Assembly: GCA_001013295.1 (NCBI GenBank)
Contig: LAZY01000078.1
Coordinates: 412,014 to 476,013, forward strand
Direction: 5' to 3'
Source: Chryseobacterium indologenes
GTDB lineage: Bacteria; Bacteroidota; Bacteroidia; Flavobacteriales; Weeksellaceae
Length of the DNA stretch: 64,000 nt
The position numbers were made by a program, and so were the translations under genes. The notes below the pieces were generated by a model. It saw nothing but the letters and a program-made list of their open reading frames with translations. It was not told where the DNA came from and searched no databases. The first letter of the stretch is position 1, and every line of letters starts with the position of its first letter. This document shows, piece by piece, positions 50,271-60,142 of this stretch.

Positions 50271-52271
50271 ATGGACTGTATTAACGGCAATAATCAATCG
50301 TTGGATCAGCACTATATTGATAAATTAAAGGCATTCGAAAAAAAATATACGAAAGCTTTTGATTTTCTAGTGTTTGCGGCAGCTAAGATGACCAACATGG
50401 AGCTTTGTACCATGAGCATTACCTTGGGAGGGCAAGTGTATGTTCTCGCATCCAGTGATGCGTCCCTCAATCAGATCTATCCCCAGAATCCACATTTTCT
50501 ATTGGATGAGCAAACTTCGGTTTATAAGTTTAAGAACACGGAATTTAAATTTCATAGAAGTTATCCTATCCAAGGTCTTAAGGACAATCTGATCGCTCAT
50601 TTGAATTTTTTTGACAGGGAAGAGAAAAATTTAGATACAGCAGAGGAAGAATTGGTCAACAAGATATTGAGCCAAGCGTCAAAATACCATTTGGGTAAAG
50701 AAAAAGAATTAGCTGAGAAAGCCTATGTTTTAAAATCAGAGTTTGTGGCCAATATGAGTCATGAGATCAGAACCCCGTTAAACGGGATTATAGGTTTTAC
50801 AGAGCTCCTTCTGGAAACCAATCTGGACGAAACGCAGAGACAGTATCTGGAAATCATCAAACAATCTGGTGTATCTTTATACAGCATCATCAATGATATT
50901 TTGGACTTTTCAAAATTAGAAAAGCAACAACTTAAACTAAATCTTGACAAAGTAGAGGTAGAAGAACTGGTTTCAGAAGCCTTCAATATTGTTGCGTACA
51001 GTAATACTAGAAAGCAATTAGAAATGCTCATCGATATTGACGATAGCATACCAAGATATATATGGACTGATGAGATGCGCTTAAAACAGATTTTTGTCAA
51101 TCTTTTGAGCAATGCTTTAAAATTTACCGAGGAAGGCGAGATTGTTTTATATGTTACAATTCTAGACGATTTAGGAGAAGGAAAAAAACGAATCCGATTT
51201 GGAGTTCGCGATACAGGTATTGGAATTAGCAGCGAAAAACAGGCTGAAATTTTCAACCTCTTTTCACAGGGAGATGGCAGTATTACTAAAAGATATGGTG
51301 GCACTGGTATGGGACTCACCATTTCGAACCAAATCTTGGCACTTGCCGGCAGTATTTTACAAATCAAAAGCGATCAGGGGAAGGGCAGCGACTTTTTCTT
51401 TGATATTCTGTTCGACACACAGGAAGAGGAGTATGATTTAAGCCTAACTGATATTAAGAGAGTTTTGATTGTGGATAATAATGAAAACAATCGGAAAATC
51501 CTGAAAAGGATGCTGGAACGAAAAAACATTGAAATAACGGAATGCGATAGCGGGCTGAAGGCTTTGCTATTGATCATGGGCAAGTCTAAATTCGATGTGA
51601 TCATTATGGATTATCATATGCCCGTTATGGATGGCATTGAAACCATTCGAAAAATGAAAAATATTATTCATGATGACGGCTACGTAGCGCCGTTTTTTGT
51701 ATTATGCAGCTCGTACAATGATGCTAATTTACAGGCAGCATATGATGAATTAGAAATAGAAAGTCGGCTTATAAAACCAATTCGTATGAAACATATGTAT
51801 CAGGTTTTATCCACCTTAAAGCGTTCTGAGAAGAAAAAAACGGACCAGATAAAAAAAGTAGCAAGTGAAGTTAGTGAGTACGGAATAAAAATTTTAATTG
51901 CTGAGGATAATGATATTAATTTACTTCTTACTAAAACTTATTTAAAGGATATTATTCCTCAAGCTTTAATCATCGAGGCAAAAGATGGCGCTGAAGCGGT
52001 TGAAAAATACCATAAAGAGAGTCCTGATCTTATTTTAATGGATATTCAGATGCCTCATCTTAGTGGTATTGATGCTACCAAAAAGATAAGAGTCTTGGAA
52101 AAAAACATCGAAATACCTATTATTGCACTAACGGCAGGGAATCTGGCTGGTGAGAAAGAAAAATGTATGCAAGCCGGAATGTCCGATTTTTTAACCAAAC
52201 CTTTATTAAAACAAACCCTGTTTAATATGATTCAAAAATGGTTTAGTAAGGAAATCGAAAAAAATAAATAA
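50271..52271 (+). CDS. Cytoplasmic hybrid histidine kinase with two receiver domains
   Basis: 666 residues, no membrane segment. N-terminal 1-135 is GAF-like. HisKA has H164 in 'NMSHEIRTPLNG'; HATPase motifs are 'NLLSNALKFTEEG' (N box), 'VRDTGIGIS' (G1) and 'GGTGMGLTISN' (G2). Two receiver domains follow: 'RVLIVDNNENNRKIL...IIMDYHMPVMDG' and 'KILIAEDNDINLLLT...LILMDIQMPHLSG', both with acceptor Asp. It is 26 bases after the adhesin, so part of the operon. Likely signals to the downstream kinase and response regulator. Confidence 0.93.
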   Translation: MDCINGNNQSLDQHYIDKLKAFEKKYTKAFDFLVFAAAKMTNMELCTMSITLGGQVYVLASSDASLNQIYPQNPHFLLDEQTSVYKFKNTEFKFHRSYPIQGLKDNLIAHLNFFDREEKNLDTAEEELVNKILSQASKYHLGKEKELAEKAYVLKSEFVANMSHEIRTPLNGIIGFTELLLETNLDETQRQYLEIIKQSGVSLYSIINDILDFSKLEKQQLKLNLDKVEVEELVSEAFNIVAYSNTRKQLEMLIDIDDSIPRYIWTDEMRLKQIFVNLLSNALKFTEEGEIVLYVTILDDLGEGKKRIRFGVRDTGIGISSEKQAEIFNLFSQGDGSITKRYGGTGMGLTISNQILALAGSILQIKSDQGKGSDFFFDILFDTQEEEYDLSLTDIKRVLIVDNNENNRKILKRMLERKNIEITECDSGLKALLLIMGKSKFDVIIMDYHMPVMDGIETIRKMKNIIHDDGYVAPFFVLCSSYNDANLQAAYDELEIESRLIKPIRMKHMYQVLSTLKRSEKKKTDQIKKVASEVSEYGIKILIAEDNDINLLLTKTYLKDIIPQALIIEAKDGAEAVEKYHKESPDLILMDIQMPHLSGIDATKKIRVLEKNIEIPIIALTAGNLAGEKEKCMQAGMSDFLTKPLLKQTLFNMIQKWFSKEIEKNK

Positions 52272-52272
52272 T

Positions 52273-52309
52273 AAACTATGCTTAAAAAAAATTCTGGAGC
52301 ATAGTTTTT
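52273..52309 (+). terminator. Terminator/attenuator between the two kinase genes
   Basis: AAACTATGCT (52273-52282) and AGCATAGTTT (52298-52307) pair perfectly, loop 15, followed by TT. It stands between the hybrid kinase and the short kinase gene, so transcription of kinase 2 and the regulator may be reduced or separate. Confidence 0.7.
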
Positions 52310-52328
52310 AACCTTTGAAACTGAATTT

Positions 52329-53063
52329 ATGAATGACCTTATCAACGAACTACAATTAAAAATCGAAATACTAGAAAATGAAATTAGTTTTAAAAACGGA
52401 CTAATCTCTATATTATCTCATGATTCAAAGGAAATGTTTGGAAATATTCTGTGGCTTATAGAAGCGGTAAAAGAAAAGACCATAAGTGAGGAAGATTTTT
52501 TTAAATTGTTGCCACAGTTAAAATATGATGCACAGAAGAACCTGCAAACCATTCAGGATAGCACCGCCTGGTTAAAAACGCAATATGGGGAATTTAAGAT
52601 TAAACCTGAGAAAATCGTGGTGAAGGATCTTTTTAACTATTTTGAAGAAAAATATGATTCTAAATTAAAAGAAAAAGACATTACATTTCATTTTAAAGGA
52701 GATCCTAATGCATTTGTTACAACCGATCGTCTGTTACTGGAATATGTTTTAGATAAAATTATCAACAATGCAGTGAAATACTCTTTTTCAGGGAACGACA
52801 TTCACTTGCAGGAAGTTACAGATGATCAACAGGTGGTAATTTCTGTGATCGATTTCGGGACGGGAATGAATGAAAAATATTTATCTGAAATCTTCACTTA
52901 TGGAACTCCCCTATTCCTTGGTACTGCTGGTGAGAAAGGCGTGGGATTAAGTTTGAAAATTGTAAAAAATTTTGTATCCTTGATGAACGGAAACATTCAA
53001 ATCGTTTCCGCAGAAAATAAAGGTACTAAGGTTTCCCTTGTCGTACGTAAATTTATAGAATAA
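52329..53063 (+). CDS. Short cytoplasmic histidine kinase
   Basis: 244 residues, no sensor or membrane domain. H box is 'ISILSHDSKEMFGNI' (His31); HATPase motifs are 'IINNAVKYSFSGND', 'VIDFGTGMN' and 'EKGVGLSLKIVKNFV'. The H-box has SHDSKE in place of the common SHELRTPL, a variant of the flavobacterial group. The stop overlaps the response-regulator start (TAATG). It probably phosphorylates that regulator and may receive input from the hybrid kinase. Confidence 0.9.
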   Translation: MNDLINELQLKIEILENEISFKNGLISILSHDSKEMFGNILWLIEAVKEKTISEEDFFKLLPQLKYDAQKNLQTIQDSTAWLKTQYGEFKIKPEKIVVKDLFNYFEEKYDSKLKEKDITFHFKGDPNAFVTTDRLLLEYVLDKIINNAVKYSFSGNDIHLQEVTDDQQVVISVIDFGTGMNEKYLSEIFTYGTPLFLGTAGEKGVGLSLKIVKNFVSLMNGNIQIVSAENKGTKVSLVVRKFIE

Positions 53064-53704
53064 TGGGTTTAAAAACAAACGTTCGTATTATTGTAGCAGA
53101 CGATCACGGTATCGTCCGGATGGGTTTAATACAAACCATACAACGCCTCCGGCCTGATGCTATAATTATTGAAGTAGAGGATTTTAAATCACTATACAAA
53201 GTAATTTTGAAGGAGGAATTGGATCTGGCCATCATGGACGTCAATATGCCTAATGGTTCTGTTCAGGAAGCGATTGATTACATAAAAGTACACCAACCCA
53301 ATTTAAGAATTCTTATATTTTCTTCTCAAGATGAGGAGGTGTATGCAATGCGTTATCTAAAGATGGGTGCCGATGGCTATTTAAGTAAACAAAGCTCAAA
53401 TGCAATAGTTGAAACTGCTTTGATGGCAATGCTCAGTATCGGCCGGTTTGCAAGTGACAACGTAAAAGAAGCGATGTTTTTAGAATCAATAACTGGCACG
53501 ACAAAAAGCAACCCCTTTGAAGCGCTATCTGACCGCGAATTGCAAATTGCCAACAAGCTCGCCGAAGGTCTTCCCCTCAAAGAAATTTCTAATCAACTTA
53601 ATCTCCATTCATCGACGATCAGTACTTACAAAAACAGGCTGTTTGAAAAGCTTAAAATACGATCTATACCCGAATTAGTGGAAATTCTTAGACTGTATAA
53701 TTAG
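53063..53704 (+). CDS. NarL/LuxR-type response regulator
   Basis: 213 residues. Receiver domain 1-125 with Asp59 in 'LDLAIMDVNMPNG', and a C-terminal LuxR HTH 'SDRELQIANKLAEGLPLKEISNQLNLHSSTISTYKNRLFEKL'. Its start codon overlaps the kinase stop. The likely targets are the three pilin promoter cassettes with GTAGT-N6-ACTAC. The HTH type fits inverted repeats. The link is inferred from gene order. Confidence 0.93.
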   Translation: MGLKTNVRIIVADDHGIVRMGLIQTIQRLRPDAIIIEVEDFKSLYKVILKEELDLAIMDVNMPNGSVQEAIDYIKVHQPNLRILIFSSQDEEVYAMRYLKMGADGYLSKQSSNAIVETALMAMLSIGRFASDNVKEAMFLESITGTTKSNPFEALSDRELQIANKLAEGLPLKEISNQLNLHSSTISTYKNRLFEKLKIRSIPELVEILRLYN

Positions 53705-54194
53705 TAAACATTCAATACCTTATCAATTGATTCTTCAGTCATCCCTATTGAAAACCTTACTAATTAATTCTTGAGACTGGGAAAGAGAAATAGTATTAAC
53801 TTTTTATAATCATAAAAAGTAGCATTGGTATTGGCGGTGGGAAGTTTTTTGCTTTATCAAGATCTGCGAAAGAAAGGCAAAAAGAAAAGCTTATATAAAT
53901 ACTTATAATAAAAATCAGATTTACAGAAGCTATGATAATAAGTTTTATAAGGACGGAAAGTATTTCATTATAATTTACCCGATTTAGCTGATACCTTGTA
54001 TGAAACTGATAACATTTACAATAAAATGACAGCCTTCTTTTAGATAGTCAATATATTTACAATCTTTCTTCAAATTCCTTTCTTATCTTCATAATCTGCT
54101 TCTCCTTCCACACAATTCTTACATAAACCTCAAACTTTTCTGTTTTCTTAATAAACTTCCTACTGAAATGATATGGTTTTAAAGAAGTTTTCTC

Positions 54195-54446
54195 TTAAAA
54201 ACTCTTTTTAACGCTAACAATGCCTATACCATATACATCTATTTTTATGGGAAAATTCATTTGCGGGATATATTTTAACCCGACAACAAACTCATATTCA
54301 TGCGAATGTGTCGTTCTATAACTTGATTGTCTACTATTTCCATTTAACAGGATATAATGATTGAGCTTTGAGTCCATCAACTTCCTTGTTGGAGAAATTT
54401 TATCTCTATATACTTCAGAGATGGCTTTATTAGTATGATAATACTC
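54195..54446 (-). pseudogene. Gene fragment of unrecognised family
   Basis: The minus strand is open for about 83 codons up to a stop at its 5' edge (TGA), with the only ATG at 54377 and a protein-like sequence ('NKAISEVYRDKISPTRKLMDSKL', 'THSHEYEFVVGLKYIPQMNFPIKIDVYGIGIVSVKKSF'-type). It looks like the C-terminal part of a gene whose front is missing. Downstream neighbours are decayed as well. Confidence 0.4.
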
Positions 54447-54492
54447 ATATCAGCTCTTTTAAATAATTCTTTCAGCAGTGACCTAAAATAGG

Positions 54493-54500
54493 TACTTTTG
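54493..54500 (+). promoter_or_regulatory. -7 promoter element for the T9SS protein operon
   Basis: TACTTTTG, matching TAnnTTTG, 41 bases before the ATG at 54541. Directly upstream the word CCTAAAATAGG (54482-54492) is shared with the IS end at 63897-63907. Confidence 0.5.
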
Positions 54501-54540
54501 CGCCCCATTATAATAACAGTAACTCAAAAACAACACGGGA

Positions 54541-56160
54541 ATGAAAAAACTTTATCTCGGTGCATATACATTATGTGCAGTTTTAAGTGTGGCTGCTCAG
54601 GAAGTAGTGTGGCAAAAAGATATTAAATCCTCCAATCAGGATTTCTTAAGTCAGATAACCACAACTATGGATCAGCAGTATCTAATCACAGGAAGCTCGA
54701 TACAGAGCAAAAAACTTCAGCAGGAAAGCAACCAGAACAATGGTTACGATTTTCATCTGGTGAAGCTTAACCAACAAGGAGAACAAGTCTGGGAAAAGTA
54801 CTTTTCAGGAAACAATCATGATTATCTATCGGCAACAGTAAGCACTCAGGATGGTGGATTTTTACTTTCAGGAACTTCTTATTCCGGAAAGGGACTTGAT
54901 AAAAAAGAGAATTCAAAGGGCGGCTCAGATATATGGCTCATTAGAATTAATGAATTCGGAGATGAACTATGGCAGAAAGTTTTGGGAACGTCCTCTGATG
55001 AAGAAGCTAAGGCAGTCATTCAAAGTACAGATTTAGGCTTTTTTGTCGCCGGGAATGTACACAACTCTCCTAAAGGTTATGGATCAAAAGATGTCTGGAT
55101 CATCAGACTCGATAAGGATGGCAAAGAACTTTCCCAACTGATCTTAGGCGGAACAGGCTTGGACGAAGTGGAAAGAATGATTCCCACAAAAGACGGTGGG
55201 GCATTACTCGGAATTTATTCTAGAAATTCTGAAACTCGTGATGCAAATTCCGGAGATAAAACTTCTGAAAATAACTCTTTTGGTGAAAGAAAAACTGCCT
55301 CAACTGTGATCAACCAACTAAAAGCCAGCAGCAATTTCGGTGAAGGCGACTACTGGATTGTAAAGCTAGACAAAAACGGAAAAATAGAATGGGAAAAGAA
55401 CTTTGGAGGTATTGGAGATGACCATTTAAGAGCATTGGCTTTAACGGCCAACGGCTATATCATTGGCGGTGAATCCAGATCTGACAGATCAGGAAATAAA
55501 ACTGTAGGGATTGAGGAAGGAACAGACCTTTGGCTTATTGCTCTTAACGAAAGAGGTGATGAACAATGGCAAAAATCCTACAATTTCAAAAACCGTGACA
55601 TCCTGATGGGAATGAGTGTTATTCATTCTTCGGACGATAAATCTTCAAAAGGAATTTTATTGGGAGGTTATACCCAGGCAGAAGGAAGGATAGAGAAAAA
55701 TGATGAGACTTTCTGGATGCTTTATATTGATACTAATGGAAATGAGCAATGGAGAAAGTATGTAGAAGGAGAATCCAGACAGAAAGAAGAAAGACTTTCA
55801 GATTTAAAACTAAACAGAGACGGTTCTATTGTTTTAGCAGGTACCAGTGCCAAAGAACTTGGAAAAGAAAACTGGAAGATTGTAAAGCTGGGTGACAAAC
55901 AGGTCAATGAACTTATTGAAAAATATGACATCAAGATTTATCCCAATCCTGTTTCCGATTATGCATATATAGAAATTGGGTTTGATTTTAAAGAAGCCGA
56001 TATTATGCTGTATGATATGAGTGGAAGACAGCTTCAAAACTTTAAAACCAAGAACAAAGTCACTAAAATCAATACCCAAACTTTGGTACAGGGAGCTTAT
56101 TTGGTAACTGTAAAAACTAATACAAATAAAACTGCAAATTCTAAAATTATTAAAAACTAA
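54541..56160 (+). CDS. T9SS type A sorting-domain protein with beta-propeller-like repeats
   Basis: 539 residues; signal peptide 'MKKLYLGAYTLCAVLSVAAQ'. About six repeats with 'G..D.W(L/I).(K/R)L(D/N)..G(E/K)..W.K..GG...D' (for example 'DIWLIRINEFGDELWQKVLGTSSDEEAKA', 'DYWIVKLDKNGKIEWEKNFGG') suggest a beta-propeller. The last 80 residues are the type IX secretion C-terminal domain ('IKIYPNPVSDYAYIEI', 'MLYDMSGRQLQNF', 'QGAYLVTVKTN'). It is secreted and probably cell-surface attached. Stop overlaps the next start (TAATG). Confidence 0.92.
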   Translation: MKKLYLGAYTLCAVLSVAAQEVVWQKDIKSSNQDFLSQITTTMDQQYLITGSSIQSKKLQQESNQNNGYDFHLVKLNQQGEQVWEKYFSGNNHDYLSATVSTQDGGFLLSGTSYSGKGLDKKENSKGGSDIWLIRINEFGDELWQKVLGTSSDEEAKAVIQSTDLGFFVAGNVHNSPKGYGSKDVWIIRLDKDGKELSQLILGGTGLDEVERMIPTKDGGALLGIYSRNSETRDANSGDKTSENNSFGERKTASTVINQLKASSNFGEGDYWIVKLDKNGKIEWEKNFGGIGDDHLRALALTANGYIIGGESRSDRSGNKTVGIEEGTDLWLIALNERGDEQWQKSYNFKNRDILMGMSVIHSSDDKSSKGILLGGYTQAEGRIEKNDETFWMLYIDTNGNEQWRKYVEGESRQKEERLSDLKLNRDGSIVLAGTSAKELGKENWKIVKLGDKQVNELIEKYDIKIYPNPVSDYAYIEIGFDFKEADIMLYDMSGRQLQNFKTKNKVTKINTQTLVQGAYLVTVKTNTNKTANSKIIKN

Positions 56161-59100
56161 TGAAGAAAGAAAGGATCAATCTGGCAAGTCTGCGAAATAA
56201 ATTTGGAATGTATCTATTCATTCCTGTATTATGCTTATCGCATTCATATAAAGGCCAAGACCAATTTAATACTAATAGTCAGATTACTCAATCAGTGTTG
56301 GACGCCTCAAGTTTTTCAACAGGAAATACGGGAAGTGTAGATATTTCAATCCCCATTACAAACCTTTCCATCGAAAATTTCAACTTAGATGTTAAATTGA
56401 AACATAACTCCACTGGAGTAAAGGTAAACAGAGATGCGGATCTTTTCGGAGTAAATTGGGATATTAATGCTGTAGGACTTATTACGAGAGAAATTAAGGG
56501 GCTGCCTGATGAGCTACCTCGAATGGTTATTTTAGAAAGTAATTTAGGAGGCTGTATTAAACTAAGTCAGATGGAAAATGTGGGCTACTTTTATAATAGA
56601 GACAGAGTTAAAAGCTTTCTTCCTGCCTATGAGGCTGGATATCCCAACATTCCATTATCAGTATCAGCTGACCTTACTACCAATGGGCTATCTTCTCATT
56701 TTTTTAAATCACCTAGATTCTTTACCCCTCCCGCTGACGATCCTGGCCTTCTTAAAGACTACGAACCTGATATTTTTACAGTTATAATTCCAGGATATAA
56801 ACCCTTCAAATTTTTCTTTGATCTTGATAAGAAAATTGTTATCACTTCAGATGATAATTATAAAATCTCTCATATAGAGCAGGATGGGGAGATTGCTTCA
56901 TTTGAAGTTATAGATAAAAATGGGACAAAATTCAAATTCAGTAATAAAGAAAAACGTAAATTAAGTAATTTAAAGACTGAATTTGAAAATGCTGGAATTT
57001 TAGAAAATAAAGATATTTCAAATTCTGTTGAAACGCCTCCTGTTTTAAAGCGTTTATGTGCTGGATATAATCAGGAACATGTTGATAATTTTAAAAAGCA
57101 ATATACCAAATCCTGGTATTTGGATTTAATTACAAATACTAAAGCAGAAACTATAGGATTTAATTATAAGAATTTAGAACTATATTCTGTTAGCCCAGCT
57201 TATGGAAATAAACCTTACACTTCTGATTATATAATTTACCCTAATAATGATGATTATGGCTATACAATTTGGCAGAGTGGTATAATGGGTGGGTACTATC
57301 CAGTATCATATTTTAGATTTTTGCAAAGTGCTTTAGTGACAACAACTCCTATTCTTAAGGCTGTAGGAACTAAAGATAAAACCATCTATTTGAACGAAGG
57401 GAATTTAAGGGAAGATATATTCAATAATAACTATACTCAATATAAAGAAATTAAAAGTATAGATGTTTGGTTTCATAATACTGGAAACACATTTGTGGGC
57501 CTTGATTACTATCTAACGTATACTCCAAACTCAATCCCAGCTAATTTTAGAAAAATACAGACCTTCGAATTTGATTATTTATATTCATTTTCAAAAGGTG
57601 GTAGTACCAGTTTTACAGAAGCCTACGCCAATAAAAGACTATTCCTGAATTCTATTACTCAGAAGGCAGGAGGAGTAGGTATTATTAAATATTATCTGGC
57701 GTATAATGGAGATATAAATGACTTGCCTGATAAACAGACTACAAAAAGAGACTTATGGAACTATTATAAAGAAAACCCTGAATTAAATTTCTTTCACAAG
57801 CTATATTACTATCCTGAAGATGGAAGGGATAATATTGATTTAGGGCCTATCTCTCTATACCCAAGAAAAAATTTTAACGGTCCCGAGGTTTCTATTCTGA
57901 ATTATTACTCAAATTATCCTTTGAAACCAGGCTATTTTGGAGATAAGACACCTGATTTTAATAATACAAGTATCGGTTCTCTGAAGAGTATTTTGACGAG
58001 TATGGGAGGGCTAACCAACTTTTATTACGAACCCAATTACATTCGGTATTATGGAGATAAAAGACCTTCGGGGGGAATCCGTATTAAATCGATTGAAAAT
58101 ATAGAATCAGGTAAAAAAAATATTACTGATTTTTACTATGGCCAGAATGGTGATGGTATTGGGCATGTTTATATGAACAATGGTATTAACAGACTGAATT
58201 ATAATCCTGATAATACAACAGGATTTGGGACAAACTCGCCTCGTTTTAGTGATTTTATTAAGCTTAACTTTTTAGATGAAGTATCTTCTATCACTTATTA
58301 TGATGAGATAAAGAAGGTAAATAGAGATGAAAATGGAAATTCCAAAGGATATACCATATCAAAATATAGCTTATTTAAGGATAATAATGCTCATACAGGC
58401 TTTCAACTAGGAAATGTATTTTATAAATCGAATATTTTTTCTAGTTACAGTTTGATATATAGTCAATCAAAAAATCAGAATATGGTTTATTACAACCATA
58501 ATACGAAAGATTATTATCCTTTCAATGAAAGAGAGGATTTTTCTGAAATCAACGGATACTTATTGAATGAGAAGGTATATGACAGTAATAATACACTTCT
58601 AAAAGAAAATAATTATACTTACGATCTTAAAGTACAGGAATATAAGTTTTTGAAGGATGATAACAGCGGATGGCAACCGGCAGGATCTATGTATAAATTA
58701 AGAAAGTATGATTATTTATTACAGAACACTCTAAATAAGGATTATTTTAATAATAATGCTGTAGTAACTAATACGACAAATACATATAATTCTTTCAATC
58801 AACTGAAAAAAATATCAACTGTTCTTCCTGATACGAATATTTTTTCCAAAGAACTGAAATACTGCTATGAAACAGATAATTCATTTACAACATTGAATAG
58901 GCTTTCAGAAATATGTGAGGAAAAGGAAACTAAAAATAATAAGTCTACAATAACTAAATACCTTTATAAAAACCTTAGTGTTCCGAAGTTATTTATTGAA
59001 TCGGGAGTTATGGGGAATTTTAATGTTTATTATGGTACTATCTTAGAAAATTCACCTTATGTAACGCAGAAATCTATTAACGGTACTACTTTTAAGGATG

Positions 59101-60125
59101 GTATTAAGATTAATAAATTAGGAGAATATGGAAATATAGTAGAAACTGAGACAAATACTGTTCCAGAAACTACAATATATGGATATTACCAGGCTTTTCC
59201 AATAGCCAAAATAAAAGGAGCAACTTATAATCAGGTCTTACAGGCTTTCAATATTGATCCTTCTAATTATGAAGATTTTCTAAAGCTTGATATAATAAAA
59301 AAATCGGATCTTGATCTCGATCCAAATACAGAAAATGCACTTATATCGGCTTTGGATGATTTTAGAAATAATGCTCAGCTTAAAAACTATGAAATTACGA
59401 CGTACACCTATGATCATGGAGTTGGTGTCACTTCTATGACATCTCCTTCAGGAATTAGGGAGTATTATAAGTATGACCCTGCCGGCAGGTTGGAACGTAT
59501 TCTGGATAAAGATAATAATATTATCAAGGAATTTAAATATGGTAACGCTCCTATTAAATTCTATAATCATAAAATAATCAAGACTTTATCTCGTAATACC
59601 TGTACACCTTATACAGAGGATGGAGGGGAATATACTTATGTTGTTCCTGAGCATAAATATTCATCTCTTATTAGTCAGGAGGATGCTGATCAACAAGCCG
59701 AAAATGATATTAAAACAATAGGCCAAAGCCAAGCGAATACTAGTATGCCATGTGTTCCTAGAACAATATGCACATTTTCCTTTGCAAATAATTTTAAAAA
59801 TAGATCTAACCCTTCAACGCCAGAAGTATATAAATTACCTAACTCTGATAAACTATATTATAATTTTTCATTTTCAGGATACCCAATTAATGCTGACTAC
59901 TGGAAGGAGTTTAGAGTTATAGGACAAGTGTCGGGATGTGTCCCGAAAATAGATCGTTTTATATATGATGAAGTACCAGGAGGAATGTTTGTAGGTAGCC
60001 CTGTTCCTGCCAATCGTACATGGATAATTGCGATTGCTTCAAACGGAACTATTTCTGCTTACTTACAATCAGGATCAGTAGGGAGTAATTCATATAATCC
60101 TTTAAATTTTAAATTTTCTAGATAA
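56160..60125 (+). CDS. Large secreted YD-repeat-like protein with DUF5977-type motif
   Basis: 1321 residues; N-terminal signal-like segment ('FGMYLFIPVLCLSHSYKGQ'). The body has tyrosine-rich repeats, with one YD-like repeat near residue 1110 ('YKYDPAGRLERILDKDNNIIKEFKYGN'). Near residue 1165, 'KYSSLISQEDADQQAENDIKTIGQSQAN' matches the DUF5977 pattern (S-Q-x-D-A-D-x-x-A...GQ..AN). No T9SS domain is seen. It is directly followed by the RHS gene (18 bases). Such pairs are common in flavobacterial toxin loci; role probably in assembly or delivery, not established. Confidence 0.8.
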   Translation: MKKERINLASLRNKFGMYLFIPVLCLSHSYKGQDQFNTNSQITQSVLDASSFSTGNTGSVDISIPITNLSIENFNLDVKLKHNSTGVKVNRDADLFGVNWDINAVGLITREIKGLPDELPRMVILESNLGGCIKLSQMENVGYFYNRDRVKSFLPAYEAGYPNIPLSVSADLTTNGLSSHFFKSPRFFTPPADDPGLLKDYEPDIFTVIIPGYKPFKFFFDLDKKIVITSDDNYKISHIEQDGEIASFEVIDKNGTKFKFSNKEKRKLSNLKTEFENAGILENKDISNSVETPPVLKRLCAGYNQEHVDNFKKQYTKSWYLDLITNTKAETIGFNYKNLELYSVSPAYGNKPYTSDYIIYPNNDDYGYTIWQSGIMGGYYPVSYFRFLQSALVTTTPILKAVGTKDKTIYLNEGNLREDIFNNNYTQYKEIKSIDVWFHNTGNTFVGLDYYLTYTPNSIPANFRKIQTFEFDYLYSFSKGGSTSFTEAYANKRLFLNSITQKAGGVGIIKYYLAYNGDINDLPDKQTTKRDLWNYYKENPELNFFHKLYYYPEDGRDNIDLGPISLYPRKNFNGPEVSILNYYSNYPLKPGYFGDKTPDFNNTSIGSLKSILTSMGGLTNFYYEPNYIRYYGDKRPSGGIRIKSIENIESGKKNITDFYYGQNGDGIGHVYMNNGINRLNYNPDNTTGFGTNSPRFSDFIKLNFLDEVSSITYYDEIKKVNRDENGNSKGYTISKYSLFKDNNAHTGFQLGNVFYKSNIFSSYSLIYSQSKNQNMVYYNHNTKDYYPFNEREDFSEINGYLLNEKVYDSNNTLLKENNYTYDLKVQEYKFLKDDNSGWQPAGSMYKLRKYDYLLQNTLNKDYFNNNAVVTNTTNTYNSFNQLKKISTVLPDTNIFSKELKYCYETDNSFTTLNRLSEICEEKETKNNKSTITKYLYKNLSVPKLFIESGVMGNFNVYYGTILENSPYVTQKSINGTTFKDGIKINKLGEYGNIVETETNTVPETTIYGYYQAFPIAKIKGATYNQVLQAFNIDPSNYEDFLKLDIIKKSDLDLDPNTENALISALDDFRNNAQLKNYEITTYTYDHGVGVTSMTSPSGIREYYKYDPAGRLERILDKDNNIIKEFKYGNAPIKFYNHKIIKTLSRNTCTPYTEDGGEYTYVVPEHKYSSLISQEDADQQAENDIKTIGQSQANTSMPCVPRTICTFSFANNFKNRSNPSTPEVYKLPNSDKLYYNFSFSGYPINADYWKEFRVIGQVSGCVPKIDRFIYDEVPGGMFVGSPVPANRTWIIAIASNGTISAYLQSGSVGSNSYNPLNFKFSR

Positions 60126-60142
60126 TAACAATAAAAATAATC

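Larger units (their letters stand above)
53705..54540. other. 836-base gap with decayed coding fragments
   Basis: Plus strand: between about 53850 and 54042 several frames give protein-like words ('DNKFYKDGKYF', 'NLPDLADTLYETDNIYNKM') separated by stops or frameshifts. Minus strand: see the fragment at 54195-54446. The last 60 bases hold the promoter of the T9SS protein gene. No intact gene is called. Confidence 0.4.
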
